Counted from the first letter of the stretch, positions 36,909-45,680 are shown. The stretch is 64,000 nucleotides of DNA from Streptomyces formicae (GCF_022647665.1 NZ_CP071872.1:7936001-8000000); one strand, 5' to 3'. The notes: generated by a model from the letters alone, not told the origin. Program-made: numbers and translations.

Positions 36909-37322
36909 TCAGCCCTGGGGCTCGCTGATGTTCACCATCCAGGGGATGCCGAACCGGTCCGTGCACATGCCGAACACGTCGCCCCACATCTGCTTCTCCA
37001 GGGGCACCGCCACGGAGCCGCCGGTGGACAGCTTCTCCCAGTAGCCGCGCAGCTCGGCGTCGTCGTCGCCGCTGAGGCTCACCGAGAAGTTGTTGCCCGG
37101 CGTGTTCTCCATACCGGGCGGGGCGTCGGCGCCCATCAGGGTGAAGCCGCTCGGCGTTTCCAGCATGGCGTGCATGATCTTGTCGGCATCGGGGGTGCCG
37201 GCCTGGCCGGACTCGCCGTAGGTGTTCAGCGCCAGCGTGCCGCCGAAGACCTCCTTGTAGAACTCCATCGCCTGCCGGGCGTCGCCGCCGAAGCTGATGT
37301 ACGGGTTGAGTCGCGAGGCCAT
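36909..37322 (-). CDS. VOC-family (PhnB-type glyoxalase fold) protein
   Basis: A 137-residue protein starting MASRLNPYISFGGDARQAMEFY, with KEVFGGTLALNTYGE and a C-terminal MWGDVFGMCTDRFGIPWMVNI. This is the PhnB/3-demethylubiquinone-type VOC fold of two beta-alpha-beta-beta-beta modules. The family binds a metal or small ligand; no reaction can be named from sequence. AGGAGG precedes the ATG. It is divergent from the small gene at 37456. Confidence 0.85.
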   Translation of the reverse strand: MASRLNPYISFGGDARQAMEFYKEVFGGTLALNTYGESGQAGTPDADKIMHAMLETPSGFTLMGADAPPGMENTPGNNFSVSLSGDDDAELRGYWEKLSTGGSVAVPLEKQMWGDVFGMCTDRFGIPWMVNISEPQG

Positions 37323-37455
37323 AAAACCTCCTGCGTCGGAGCAAAGAGTCGGATATCGGCAGACTAACGGGGGCCACCGACAACGGCTCCCGGTACGAGT
37401 GAGTGTCACGGGCACGGAAGCACAGGCACACGGACGCGCGCAGGAGGAGACGGTC

Positions 37456-37752
37456 GTGGAGAACTCAGAAGCGGCTCCGCCCCGCCGGGCGGTACTGACC
37501 ACCCTCGGTACCGGCGCACTGCTGGCCGCCGCCTCGGCCTCGGGCGTGCGGGTGGGCGTACGCCTCCGCGTCCGGTGGAGCGACACCACCAGCCCTCGCG
37601 CCATCGGGCGGACGTACGCACGCCTCGTCGTCGGCGGCATGCTTCCGGCCCGGGACCGCAGGCGGCTGACCGGCTGGCTGATGGCCAGCACGACCATCGG
37701 CGAGCGTTTCCGCGCGGGCCTTCCCGCGGACTGGGTCCTGATACACGACTGA
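37456..37752 (+). CDS. Small hypothetical protein
   Basis: A 98-residue protein with a GGAGGAG site seven bases before its GTG. It starts VENSEAAPPRRAVLTTLGTG, where a twin-Arg-like pair and a hydrophobic stretch (residues 12-28) suggest a signal or membrane anchor. The rest is Arg-rich and ends RAGLPADWVLIHD. I recognise no domain. Codon pattern is typical of the genus, so it is likely real. Confidence 0.5.
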   Translation: MENSEAAPPRRAVLTTLGTGALLAAASASGVRVGVRLRVRWSDTTSPRAIGRTYARLVVGGMLPARDRRRLTGWLMASTTIGERFRAGLPADWVLIHD

Positions 37753-37892
37753 CGCACACCCGCGCGGTGCTGGATGCACGGCCCTGATCGGCTGGACGCG
37801 GTCCTCTCCCAGTCTCGATGACGTGACGCACGCGGCTTCTCCGCGTGCCTCGGCCTCGGCCGTGGTCTCCGTCCGTGAGGGGTGTTCCGCCG

Positions 37893-38894
37893 GTGGTTGT
37901 TCGCTGGATACGTACCGAAGAGAAGCCCGCATGGGCCCGTCGCGGCGCCGTGTGGGCGGCGGCCACGGCGCTCGTCATGGCCGGGATCGGCGGCTGGCAG
38001 GGGCTCGGGGACGACGGCCGGAGCGGCGGTTCCACGGCCGCCGCGCGGGCGGCGGCCGTGGCGGACCGGCTGGCCCTGCCGTGGCCGTCGGAGGGCCAGT
38101 CGAGCATCGCGGTGGAGGGTCTCGGCAGCCTGGGCAGCAGGGGCGGGGACGAGCCGGTGCCGATCGCGAGCGTCACCAAGGTGATGACCGCGTACGTGGT
38201 CCTCAAGGAGCACCCGCTCCGGGACGGGGAGCGCGGTCCGCAGATCACGGTCGACGACACGGCCGCACAGGAGGCGCTGTCGCTCAGCGAGTCCAGCGCC
38301 CCCGTCCGTGCAGGGCAGCGGTTCGGTCAGCGCGATCTTCTGGAGCTGCTGCTGCTCCCTTCGGGCAACAACGTGGCCCGGCTGCTGGCCCGTTGGGATG
38401 CCGGAAGCCAGGAGGCGTTCGTGGCGAAGATGAACCGCACCGCCGCCGGGCTGGGGATGACCCGCACGACGTACACGGGAGCGAGCGGTGTCGAGCCGAC
38501 GACCCGGAGCACCGCCGACGACCAGCTCAAGCTCGCCCGCCGGGCCATGGAGGAGCCGGTGCTGCGCGCGGTGGTGGCGATGCGCAGTACGACGATCCCC
38601 GGAGTGCCGGGCACCGTCACCAACACCAACCGGCTGCTCGACAAGCCCGGAGTGATCGGGCTCAAGACCGGGTCGAGCACGCCCGCCGGCGGCAACCTCA
38701 TGTGGGCGGCCGAGGCGAAGTCCGGCAGCACACGCCATCTCGTGCTCGGCGTCGTACTCGCGCAGCGCGCCGGCACCACGCCCACCGAGGGCCTCCAGGC
38801 CGCCCTGGACAGCAGCGGCCGGCTCATCGACGCCGTTCAGCAGGACCTGCCGGACGCCCTCTCGGCTCACGACGGCAAGGCGGTGCACGCGTGA
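37893..38894 (+). CDS. D-alanyl-D-alanine carboxypeptidase (S11 family)
   Basis: A 333-residue membrane-anchored peptidoglycan carboxypeptidase with an N-terminal helix at about residues 18-34. It has the three penicillin-binding motifs in order: SVTK (93-96), SGN (157-159) and KTG (258-260). It would trim the terminal D-Ala of stem peptides outside the membrane. The GTG at 37893 follows GAGGGG; a GTG at 37845 would add 16 residues. Its stop overlaps the next gene as GTGA. A two-component system lies downstream in the same direction, which suggests a cell-wall-related unit. Confidence 0.9.
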   Translation: MVVRWIRTEEKPAWARRGAVWAAATALVMAGIGGWQGLGDDGRSGGSTAAARAAAVADRLALPWPSEGQSSIAVEGLGSLGSRGGDEPVPIASVTKVMTAYVVLKEHPLRDGERGPQITVDDTAAQEALSLSESSAPVRAGQRFGQRDLLELLLLPSGNNVARLLARWDAGSQEAFVAKMNRTAAGLGMTRTTYTGASGVEPTTRSTADDQLKLARRAMEEPVLRAVVAMRSTTIPGVPGTVTNTNRLLDKPGVIGLKTGSSTPAGGNLMWAAEAKSGSTRHLVLGVVLAQRAGTTPTEGLQAALDSSGRLIDAVQQDLPDALSAHDGKAVHA

Positions 38895-39940
38895 TCTCGC
38901 TGCTCGTACGTACAGGCCCCGAAGCGGAGGCGGGCCGCAAAGCAGGAGCGGAAGCAGGAGCGGAAGCAGAGGCAGAAGCCCGCCCGCCGGCAGCCGATGC
39001 CGTGCCCGCCGTCGGCGGAAGGCGCATCCGGCGGTGCGAGAAGCTCATCGCGGCGGCCTCGGTGCTGTCCGCGCTGGTCATGGCCGGGCACGCCTGGATA
39101 CCGAACGAGTACGGCAACCTCGGCAGTCTCGTGGAGACCTTCCTGCCCTGGTGGGGGCTGACCGTCCCCGTGCTGCTGGCCCTGGCCGCGGTGCGGCGGT
39201 CCGCGGCCGCCGGTGCCGCCGCGCTCCTTCCCGCCGTCGTCTGGTGCTCCCTGTTCGGCGGCACCCTCATGGACAAGCGGTCCGAAGGCGGCGATCTGAC
39301 GGTGGTCAGCCACAACGTCCACGACGAGAACCCCGACCCGGACGGGACCGCACGTGCCCTCGCCGCCACCGGCGCCGATCTGCTCGCGCTGGAGGAGCTG
39401 TCCCCGCGCACGGCACCGGCGTACGAGAACGCGCTGGCCGGCAGCTATGCGTACCACTCGGTGCAGGGCACGGTCGGGCTGTGGAGCAAGTACCCGCTGC
39501 GGGACGTGGGTCCGGTCGCGATCATGCCGTGGACGCGTGCCCTGCGGGCCACGGCCGACACCCCCAAGGGGCCGGTCGCGGTCTACGCCGCCCACCTCGC
39601 ATCGGTGCGTGTCCACCCGGAGTCGGGTTTCGCCGCGTCCCGGCGCAACGAGTCGGCCCGGAAGCTGGCCGATGCCTTACGGGCCGAGGCGCTGCCCCGG
39701 GTCGTGGTGGTGGGCGATCTCAACGGCACGACCGACGACAGCGCGCTGCGGCCGGTGACCTCCGGGTTCCGCTCGGCCCAGGAGGAGGCGGGCAACGGCT
39801 TCGGCCTCACCTGGCCCGCGGCGTTCCCGGCGGCCCGGATCGACCAGATCCTCCTGAAGGGCATCACACCGGCGGCGGCCTGGACCCTGCCGCCGACCAG
39901 GAGCGACCATCTGCCGGTCGCTGCCGCCCTCCGGCTGTGA
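38891..39940 (+). CDS. Membrane-anchored endonuclease/exonuclease/phosphatase-fold protein
   Basis: A 349-residue protein. A Glu/Ala-repeat N-terminus is followed by three membrane helices (about 55-72, 83-100, 105-122) and an extracytoplasmic EEP domain. That domain has VVSHNVHDENPDPDG, LLALEELSPRTAPAYE, VYAAHLASVRVHPESG, VVVVGDLNGTTDDSAL and the closing TRSDHLPVAAALRL. The pattern N-E-H-DxN-SDH is the metal and catalytic set of phosphodiesterases or phosphatases of this fold. The coupled GTG start overlaps the carboxypeptidase stop. The Leu codon at 39677-39679 is TTA, rare in Streptomyces and read by the developmental tRNA BldA. Confidence 0.88.
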   Translation: MISLLVRTGPEAEAGRKAGAEAGAEAEAEARPPAADAVPAVGGRRIRRCEKLIAAASVLSALVMAGHAWIPNEYGNLGSLVETFLPWWGLTVPVLLALAAVRRSAAAGAAALLPAVVWCSLFGGTLMDKRSEGGDLTVVSHNVHDENPDPDGTARALAATGADLLALEELSPRTAPAYENALAGSYAYHSVQGTVGLWSKYPLRDVGPVAIMPWTRALRATADTPKGPVAVYAAHLASVRVHPESGFAASRRNESARKLADALRAEALPRVVVVGDLNGTTDDSALRPVTSGFRSAQEEAGNGFGLTWPAAFPAARIDQILLKGITPAAAWTLPPTRSDHLPVAAALRL

Positions 39941-39972
39941 CGGGAGTCCTGCGGCTGTGACGGGAGTCCTGC
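39933..39972. repeat. 20-base tandem duplication at a stop codon
   Basis: GGCTGTGACGGGAGTCCTGC occurs twice in tandem. The first copy contains the stop codon of the EEP-fold gene. Confidence 0.8.
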
Positions 39973-40069
39973 CGGTCCGCGGGACCCATGCCCGTAACCT
40001 TCCTTCCACAAAGCAGTACCTTCTGCGCCTTCTGCACTTTCTCGGGTGGCCCGACCTTCAGGTGACGTG

Positions 40070-40813
40070 ATGCATCAGCACGACAGCGATCCGACGCGGC
40101 AGCAGGCCGGCGGTGCCACCGCCACCGTCCGCATCCTGCTGGTCGAGGACGACGAGGCGATCCGCAGATCCGTCGGGATGGCGCTGGACCGCTACGGCTA
40201 CGAGGTGTCGGCGGCGCCCGACGGTCTGACCGGGCTGGAGATGTTCCGCGACGGGCAGCACGACCTGCTGCTGCTCGATGTCATGCTGCCCCACCTCGAC
40301 GGCATCGGACTGTGCCGCAGGATCCGCGAGACGAGCCAGGCACCCGTCCTCATGATGTCCGCCCGCGGCGACTCTCTGGACGTGGTGGCGGGCCTGGAGG
40401 CGGGCGCCGACGATTACGTCGTCAAACCCGTGGACACCACCGTCCTGGTGGCGCGGATCCGCACCCTGCTGCGCCGGGCCACCTTCACCGGTCCCCCTCG
40501 AGCCGGCAGCCGGCACTCCGACGACGGCGCCGTGCTCGCCTTCCGGAACCTCAGCGTCGACACCCGCGGCCTCGAAGTGCGGGTCGACGGGGAGCCGCTG
40601 GCGCTCACCCCGACCGAACTGCGGCTGCTGCTGGAGTTCGTGGCCGCGCCGGGCATCGTCCTGGAGCGGCAGACGCTGCTGCGCAAGGTGTGGGACTACG
40701 GCTGGGACGGTGACAGCCGGGTTGTCGACCTGGCCGTCCAGCGGCTGCGCCGGAAGATCGGTGCCGAGAACATCGAGACCGTACGCGGTTTCGGCTACAA
40801 GTTCCGGCGCTGA
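40070..40813 (+). CDS. OmpR-family response regulator
   Basis: A 247-residue regulator. The receiver has LLVEDDE, the phosphorylated Asp70 in DLLLLDVMLPHLDG and Lys in DDYVVKPVD. The winged helix-turn-helix has LTPTELRLLLEFVAAPG and ends VRGFGYKFRR. It resembles the CseB-type regulators of envelope stress in Streptomyces but is not next to sigE. The ATG at 40070 follows AGGTGA; a GTG at 40046 is less likely. It pairs with the kinase 8 bases downstream. Confidence 0.93.
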   Translation: MHQHDSDPTRQQAGGATATVRILLVEDDEAIRRSVGMALDRYGYEVSAAPDGLTGLEMFRDGQHDLLLLDVMLPHLDGIGLCRRIRETSQAPVLMMSARGDSLDVVAGLEAGADDYVVKPVDTTVLVARIRTLLRRATFTGPPRAGSRHSDDGAVLAFRNLSVDTRGLEVRVDGEPLALTPTELRLLLEFVAAPGIVLERQTLLRKVWDYGWDGDSRVVDLAVQRLRRKIGAENIETVRGFGYKFRR

Positions 40814-40821
40814 GGGCTGAG

Positions 40822-42168
40822 ATGGACAAGACCACCGACGCCGCCGTCTCCGCCGTCTCCGCCGTCTCCGCCGACCGCACCGCACCCCCGCCCTCCCCCG
40901 GCCGCTCGCTGTGGCGCTTCGCCGACCCGCGATCCCTGCGCTGGAAGATCACCGCGGGCGTCACCGCCGCGGCGTGCGCGATGGCGCTCGGCATCGGGAT
41001 CCTGGTGCACCGGAGCACCGAGGACCGCACGATGGGCAACGGCCGCAGCAGCGCGCTGTGGGAGCTGGAGAAGGCCACGGCCGAGCTCCGGGGCGAGCAC
41101 TCCGCGGGCCGAACCCCGTCCACCGCTCCCGGCTACATCGCCGGCGACGAGGTACCGGAGCAGCTGCTGGACCGGCTGGGCCCCGGAGCCGGACCGGTGA
41201 CCTGGTACGACACCAGGAAGCCGCTCCAGGGGCCCTGGATGTGGGCGGCCGGCCGCGCCGACGGCACGGTCCTGGCCGTCAAGGTGTACATGGGCACCGA
41301 GGAGCGCAGCCTCCAGGCGCTCGACCGGCACATGCGGTACTCGGCCCTCGCCACGCTCGCCGTCGTCGTCCCTCTCACGGTGCTCGCCGCCGAGCTGGGG
41401 CTCCGTCGGCTGCGCCGGGTCGCCGGCACCGCCCGCCGGATCAAACAGGGCGACCTCGATGCCAGGACCCGCGGCCGCGGTCACGACGAGATCAGCGAGA
41501 TCTCCTCGGCCGTCGACGTCATGGCGGACGCCCTGCGGGAACGGCTGCGCAGCGAACAGCGGTTCACCGCCGACGTCGCCCACGAGCTGCGCACGCCCCT
41601 GGCGGGGCTGGTCACCTCCGCCTCCCTCCTGCCGGAGAGCGAGGCCACGGACCTGGTGCGCGACCGCGTACGGGTGTTGCGCGGACTCGTGGACGACCTG
41701 CTGGAGATCTCCCGTCTGGACGCCGGCGCCGAGCGGGCCGAAACCCAACCGGTGCCGCTCGGCGAGCTGGTGGAGGAGTCCGTTCGGCGCACGGACCTGG
41801 AGGCACGCGTCACGGTGATCGGCCGCCCGGTCGCCGAGACCGATCCGCGCAGGCTGGACCGCATCGTCACCAACCTGGTCCTCAACTCCCACCGCCACGG
41901 CCGGCCGCCGGTCGAGGTCACGGTCGACGGCACGACCGTCGTCGTACGCGACCACGGCCCCGGATTCCCGCCGGAGCTCCTCGACCACGGACCACAGCGC
42001 TTCCGCACCGGAGCGGCCGAACGGGGCCACGGGCACGGCCTCGGGCTCACGATCGCCGTCGGCCAGAGCCACGTCATCGGCGCGCGGCTGACGCTGGCGA
42101 ACGCCGAACCCCATGGGGCCGTCGCCACCCTGGAGCTGCCCCACCGGGCGGGCTCGGCCCCCGGCTGA
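40822..42168 (+). CDS. Sensor histidine kinase
   Basis: A 448-residue kinase with two membrane helices (about 43-63 and 173-193) around a 110-residue sensor loop. A HAMP region (RRIKQGDLDARTRGRGHDEISEI) follows. His254 lies in FTADVAHELRTPLAGL, and the ATPase has NLVLNSHRHG and VVRDHGPGFPPELL. The N-terminus includes an Ala-Val-Ser repeat coded by four GCCGTCTCC units. It is the partner of the OmpR-family regulator; with the carboxypeptidase upstream it may sense cell-wall state. Confidence 0.93.
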   Translation: MDKTTDAAVSAVSAVSADRTAPPPSPGRSLWRFADPRSLRWKITAGVTAAACAMALGIGILVHRSTEDRTMGNGRSSALWELEKATAELRGEHSAGRTPSTAPGYIAGDEVPEQLLDRLGPGAGPVTWYDTRKPLQGPWMWAAGRADGTVLAVKVYMGTEERSLQALDRHMRYSALATLAVVVPLTVLAAELGLRRLRRVAGTARRIKQGDLDARTRGRGHDEISEISSAVDVMADALRERLRSEQRFTADVAHELRTPLAGLVTSASLLPESEATDLVRDRVRVLRGLVDDLLEISRLDAGAERAETQPVPLGELVEESVRRTDLEARVTVIGRPVAETDPRRLDRIVTNLVLNSHRHGRPPVEVTVDGTTVVVRDHGPGFPPELLDHGPQRFRTGAAERGHGHGLGLTIAVGQSHVIGARLTLANAEPHGAVATLELPHRAGSAPG

Positions 42169-42184
42169 GGGCGGCGGCGCGCGC

Positions 42185-42231
42185 CGTACGGACCCCACGC
42201 CCGCGGCGGGGCGGGGGGTGGGGTCCGTACG
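42185..42231. terminator. Bidirectional terminator between kinase and Tat-secreted gene
   Basis: CGTACGGACCCCAC (42185-42198) pairs with GTGGGGTCCGTACG (42218-42231) between convergent genes. Confidence 0.8.
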
Positions 42232-42239
42232 CGAGCGGG

Positions 42240-43367
42240 TCAGACCAGCACGCCGGTCAGCGGGTCGTAGCGCAGCACCTTCGCGTAGCTCTCCGAGCGG
42301 TCCTGGAGGCCGAGGACCCGCACGGTCGTGACGCCGATCGGGTAGTGGTCGTCGGTCGCGACGCGCAGCCAGGGCTCGCCGTCGCGCAGGACGGTGACCT
42401 CCTCGATCAGGGTGCCGTCGCGGCCGGCCGCGATGGCGTACACCGGGCCATCGGGCGGGGCGATGTCGAGGCCGCCGTCCTGGCGGATGGTCATGGTGGC
42501 GACGAGGCCGCCGCGGCCGTCGTGGGCGTCGCCGATGAAGTCGTGGATCCGGGCCGGGTCGCCCACGTAGTGCTTGAGCCGTCCGAGGCCGGTGACGTCC
42601 ATGCCGTTGTAGAAGTTCCTGGCATCGCTGTCGAGCCAGAAGTGGGTGTTGTGGGTGGGCGAGTTGAAGTCCTTGCCGGAGTTGTAGGAGATGTGCCAGT
42701 GCGGCGGGTTGTCCGCGTGCAGGGTGTTGTTGGTCTCGAAGCCCGCGACGAACCAGCGGTGCCCCTTCGCGGCGGCCGCGGCCTTGAGGCCGGAGGCGAC
42801 CAGGATCGTGTGGGCGGCGACGAGTTGATGGATCTGGGACCTGGCCTCGTTCGCCGGCCAGGGCACGTCCCGCCAGGGTCCGGCGACGCGGTCCGGGTCG
42901 TTGTGGTCGATCTTGTAGTACATCCCCGCCGAGATGTCGGGGTGGCTCCAGATCTGGAGCGTCGGCTGGTTGGCGTCGTTCGACGCCCGGTCGACGGGGA
43001 GCGTGAAGGTGAACCGGTACGGGTCGGACGGGTCGCGCCTGACCCCGAGCCGGGTGTCCATGTGCACGACGGCCTTCACGAGGACACCCGGCCAGCGGAC
43101 GGAGACCTCGACGCCACCGCTGTTCTTCGGGCCCTTGACGAAGGTGTAGTACTCGGCCCTGCTGGCCACGTTGTACTTCTCGCCCGCCACGAACGCGTAC
43201 CCCTCGGGCAGCGTGATCTCGGGCTGCCCCGGCTCGCCGGGCCGCGCCCGGACGATCCTGAAGGCCGCGTACGCGACCTCCTCGGCACGCGCCGCGTGGG
43301 GCAGCGCCAGGGCCAGCCCGGCGGCGGACGCACCGGCGACCAGTGCGCGGCGGCTCAGCGTAGACAT
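42240..43367 (-). CDS. Tat-exported protein of unknown function
   Basis: A 375-residue protein beginning MSTLSRRALVAGASAAGLAL and ending its signal at ARAEE, a twin-arginine leader. The mature part has VNVASRAEYY-like beta-strand segments and conserved-looking His/Trp blocks (ADNPPHWHISYNSGKDF, SPTHNTHFWLDSDARNFYNG). These could bind a metal, but I cannot name the family. The ATG at 43367 follows GAGAGG; 13 further codons upstream are open but precede the leader. It shares a terminator with the convergent kinase gene. Confidence 0.7.
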   Translation of the reverse strand: MSTLSRRALVAGASAAGLALALPHAARAEEVAYAAFRIVRARPGEPGQPEITLPEGYAFVAGEKYNVASRAEYYTFVKGPKNSGGVEVSVRWPGVLVKAVVHMDTRLGVRRDPSDPYRFTFTLPVDRASNDANQPTLQIWSHPDISAGMYYKIDHNDPDRVAGPWRDVPWPANEARSQIHQLVAAHTILVASGLKAAAAAKGHRWFVAGFETNNTLHADNPPHWHISYNSGKDFNSPTHNTHFWLDSDARNFYNGMDVTGLGRLKHYVGDPARIHDFIGDAHDGRGGLVATMTIRQDGGLDIAPPDGPVYAIAAGRDGTLIEEVTVLRDGEPWLRVATDDHYPIGVTTVRVLGLQDRSESYAKVLRYDPLTGVLV

Positions 43368-43480
43368 AGGGGACCTCTCTCGGTCTGATGGGCAACGGTC
43401 GGGCAACAGCCGTGATCCTGCTGCGGCATCAGACCGGGAGGCTTTCCTGAACGTGAAGAGGAGCCGAAGAGCGCGCAGCC

Positions 43481-43557
43481 GTGTCCGGGTCCCGCGCGGT
43501 CGTGTCCAGGTCGTGCGCGGCGGTGTCCGGGTCCCGCACGGTCATGTCCGGGTCGGC
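43481..43557. repeat. 21-base tandem repeat, about 3.7 units
   Basis: Units start at 43481, 43502, 43523 and 43544, each beginning (G/A)TGTCC(G/A)GGTC. The period is a multiple of three, but no convincing gene runs through it. It lies between the Tat-secreted gene and the cupin remnant. Confidence 0.75.
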
Positions 43558-43573
43558 AGGGTGCGGGCCGGGC

Positions 43574-43945
43574 TCAGGGCACGGGAGGCGGTCCGACGAC
43601 CCGGACGCCGTAGCGGGCGCCCATGGCCGTCAGGGCTGCCACGTCGGGCGGCCCTTCCATGGGCGCGTCCGCGGGTGAGCCGGCCTCGACCACGAACTGC
43701 TCGAACCCGGCGGGCGTGACCAGGGTGAGCAGACGCGCGGTCGACGAGGTGACGACGAACGCGTGCGGGATCCGGCGCGGCAGAACGGCCAGGGTCCCGG
43801 GTCCCGGGTCCCGCCGACCGTTCCGCGTCGTCGCGGCCGTCGCCGTCCCCGCCGAGCAGGAGGCGCACCCGGCCGTCGAGGACGAAGAAGGTCTCGTCCT
43901 CACGGCCGTGGATGTGTGCCGACCGCCGAAGCGGCGCACGTCCTG
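43574..43945 (-). pseudogene. Decayed cupin-domain protein
   Basis: Two pieces of one cupin lie in different frames. The upstream piece reads HIHGREDETFFVLDGRVRLLLGG, a cupin motif 1, but its frame is closed by a TGA just before it and has no start codon. The downstream piece reads GTLAVLPRRIPHAFVVTSS, the second half with the motif 2 His, then VTPAGFEQFVVEAGSPADA. The switch of frame falls in a run of three GGGACCC units (about 43788-43812), so slippage of a 7-base unit is the likely cause. The product would have been about 150 residues. It is inactive as it stands. Confidence 0.65.
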
Positions 43946-44682
43946 ATCACGACAACGGCGGGCGTGACGCCTTGACGGATTCGCGTACCGGAGTCGGGCG
44001 CCGGTCGTTGTGCAGGGCATGACTCAGGCAGCGAAGCCGTACCGACGTCCCCTCGGCCATGGCGCGCCTCACCTGCAGGAGAGCCGCGAGAACCGCGAGC
44101 CCCGAGGGGACGACCGGGGGGCGCGGGAAGCGCGGAAGAGGCTGGGGCCGGGGTCACCTCTGCGAGAGCGGGCCGCGCGGCTGGCGTGGGGCTGGTGAGG
44201 ATCCAGGGGCGGTCCGTAGTTACGGGGGGCCGTACCGCGGGTGTCGACAAGGCGGCGCGGTTCCGTGGATCCGGGCCCGCTTTCGTGACATCCGTCACGC
44301 CGTAATCGTTCACTAGGGCTGCATGTAGTAGACGCCGCGGCGGCGACATATGAGGCTTTGTCCGTCTTGGCGCAGACATATGCGATGCGGATCGCGATCA
44401 CATTCGGCACGCTCGGGCCTTTCGCCCGTTTATGCGGCGCATAGCGATTTCTGACGGACCAACAGGTCCGCCGGGAATTCCAAAATCCGGTCCAGCACGC
44501 CCGCGCGGCCTTTTCAAGGGGCGTCAGGCCCTACTAGCAGAGGTAGTAACAACGCTCGTTGCTCTGCAAACACCGACCTCCTAAGAATGCGGCTCGGAAG
44601 GCGTCTCCGCAGCTCAGACGTGATCTCTGCGTGAGCTGATCGCTCCGGGGGCGCTCCGCGATTCACCGAGTGAGGTCATGCA
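43946..44682 (+). promoter_or_regulatory. Long noncoding leader upstream of the CAP-domain gene
   Basis: I see no convincing gene in this 737-base stretch. The part from 44280 on is less GC-rich and contains two GACATATG motifs (near 44347 and 44386) and a small hairpin CGGACC/GGTCCG (44456-44473). A compound hairpin follows: GCAGAG (44537-44542) with CTCTGC (44562-44567), enclosing CAAC-GCTC-GTTG. This looks like a structured 5' leader of the secreted CAP protein. It does not match any riboswitch I know. Confidence 0.4.
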
Positions 44683-45474
44683 ATGAGGAAGCACCGCAGG
44701 AAGACGCACTACCGGAAGATAGCGATCGCCGCCGTCGCCCTGGGCGCGGTGGGTGTTCCCTCCGCCGCCATGGCCTGTATGGACCCGCAGGAGAGCCAGG
44801 ACGCCAGGTCCGAGGGCAAGCCCTGGGGGGAGTGGAAGAACGCCTCCGCTGATCAGCGGTGGGGCGGCGGCGAGTGGGACGGCAAGTGGAAGCAGGAGCG
44901 GGGCGGCTCTAAGCCGAGCGCGCCGGCCTCCGAGGCGCCCAGCGCGGCCCCGACCGCGCCGAGCACCCCGAGCACGTCCGAGCCGACCGCTCCGAAGCCC
45001 GCCGCCCCGAAGCCGGCCGCTTCGAAGCCGGCCGCGTCGAAGCCCTCGGCGCCGAGCACCACCGCGCCGAAGCCGTCGACCCCCGCCGCCCCCGCGTCCG
45101 GTGCCGTCGCCCGCATCGTGGAGCTGGTCAACAGCGAGCGCAGCAAGGCCGGTTGCTCCCCCGTCACCCTGAACGCCACGCTGTCCAAGGCCGCCCAGGC
45201 CCACAGTGAGGACATGGCCTCCCACCGGAACATGTCCCACACCGGTTCCGACGGTTCGGCCCCCGGCGACCGCATCACGCGCGCCGGTTACAGCTGGAGC
45301 ACGTACGGCGAGAACGTCGCCTACGGGTACGACACCCCCGAGAGCGTGATGGCGGGCTGGATGGACAGCCCCGGTCACCGGGAGAACATCCTGAACTGCG
45401 AGTTCAAGGAGATCGGCGTCGGCCTCGCGCAGCCGAACAACTACTGGACGCAGGACTTCGGCACCGCCCGATAG
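44683..45474 (+). CDS. Secreted CAP/SCP-domain protein
   Basis: A 263-residue exported protein. The signal peptide (RKIAIAAVALGAVGVPSAAMA) is followed by a short charged region, then a Pro/Ala/Ser/Lys-rich linker (about 65-138, with KPAAPKPAASKPAASKP repeats). The CAP domain carries IVELVNSERSKAGCSPVTLN, AQAHSEDMASHRNMSHTGSDG, YGENVAYGYDTPESVMAGWMDSPGHRENIL and VGLAQPNNYWTQDFG. The two His and two Glu of the CAP cavity are present. The family acts outside the cell; enzymatic activity is not established for most bacterial members. It has a long leader and its own terminator. Confidence 0.9.
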   Translation: MRKHRRKTHYRKIAIAAVALGAVGVPSAAMACMDPQESQDARSEGKPWGEWKNASADQRWGGGEWDGKWKQERGGSKPSAPASEAPSAAPTAPSTPSTSEPTAPKPAAPKPAASKPAASKPSAPSTTAPKPSTPAAPASGAVARIVELVNSERSKAGCSPVTLNATLSKAAQAHSEDMASHRNMSHTGSDGSAPGDRITRAGYSWSTYGENVAYGYDTPESVMAGWMDSPGHRENILNCEFKEIGVGLAQPNNYWTQDFGTAR

Positions 45475-45490
45475 CTCTTGCCCGCCCCCA

Positions 45491-45532
45491 GGCGAAAGGC
45501 CCCGACCGGTCCACCGGTCCGGGCCTTTCGCC
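45491..45532 (+). terminator. Terminator of the CAP-domain gene
   Basis: GGCGAAAGGCCC pairs with GGGCCTTTCGCC, with an inner GACCGGT/ACCGGTC extension. Confidence 0.8.
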
Positions 45533-45680
45533 GTTGCCGGGCCGGCCCGGCCCGCTTGGGCGCGTGCGCAATACGGCGTTGCCCCGCCGCCGTTGACGGC
45601 CTACGGTTGACGCCGTGACTGCCGGGTCGGCCGCTGTTGGCCACGAGCGAGTGGGGTACCCGGCCCTGGCGTGAGCACAG

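Noticed and set aside
43481..43557. Tandem repeats considered as a CRISPR array
   Set aside because: Units are directly adjacent without spacers, and there are no cas genes. The arrays at 28721, 31046 and 49732 fail the same test.
44280..44682. c-di-AMP (ydaO-type) riboswitch before the CAP gene
   Set aside because: Wall-hydrolase leaders in Streptomyces often carry one, but I cannot find the conserved core strings here; only unassigned hairpins remain.
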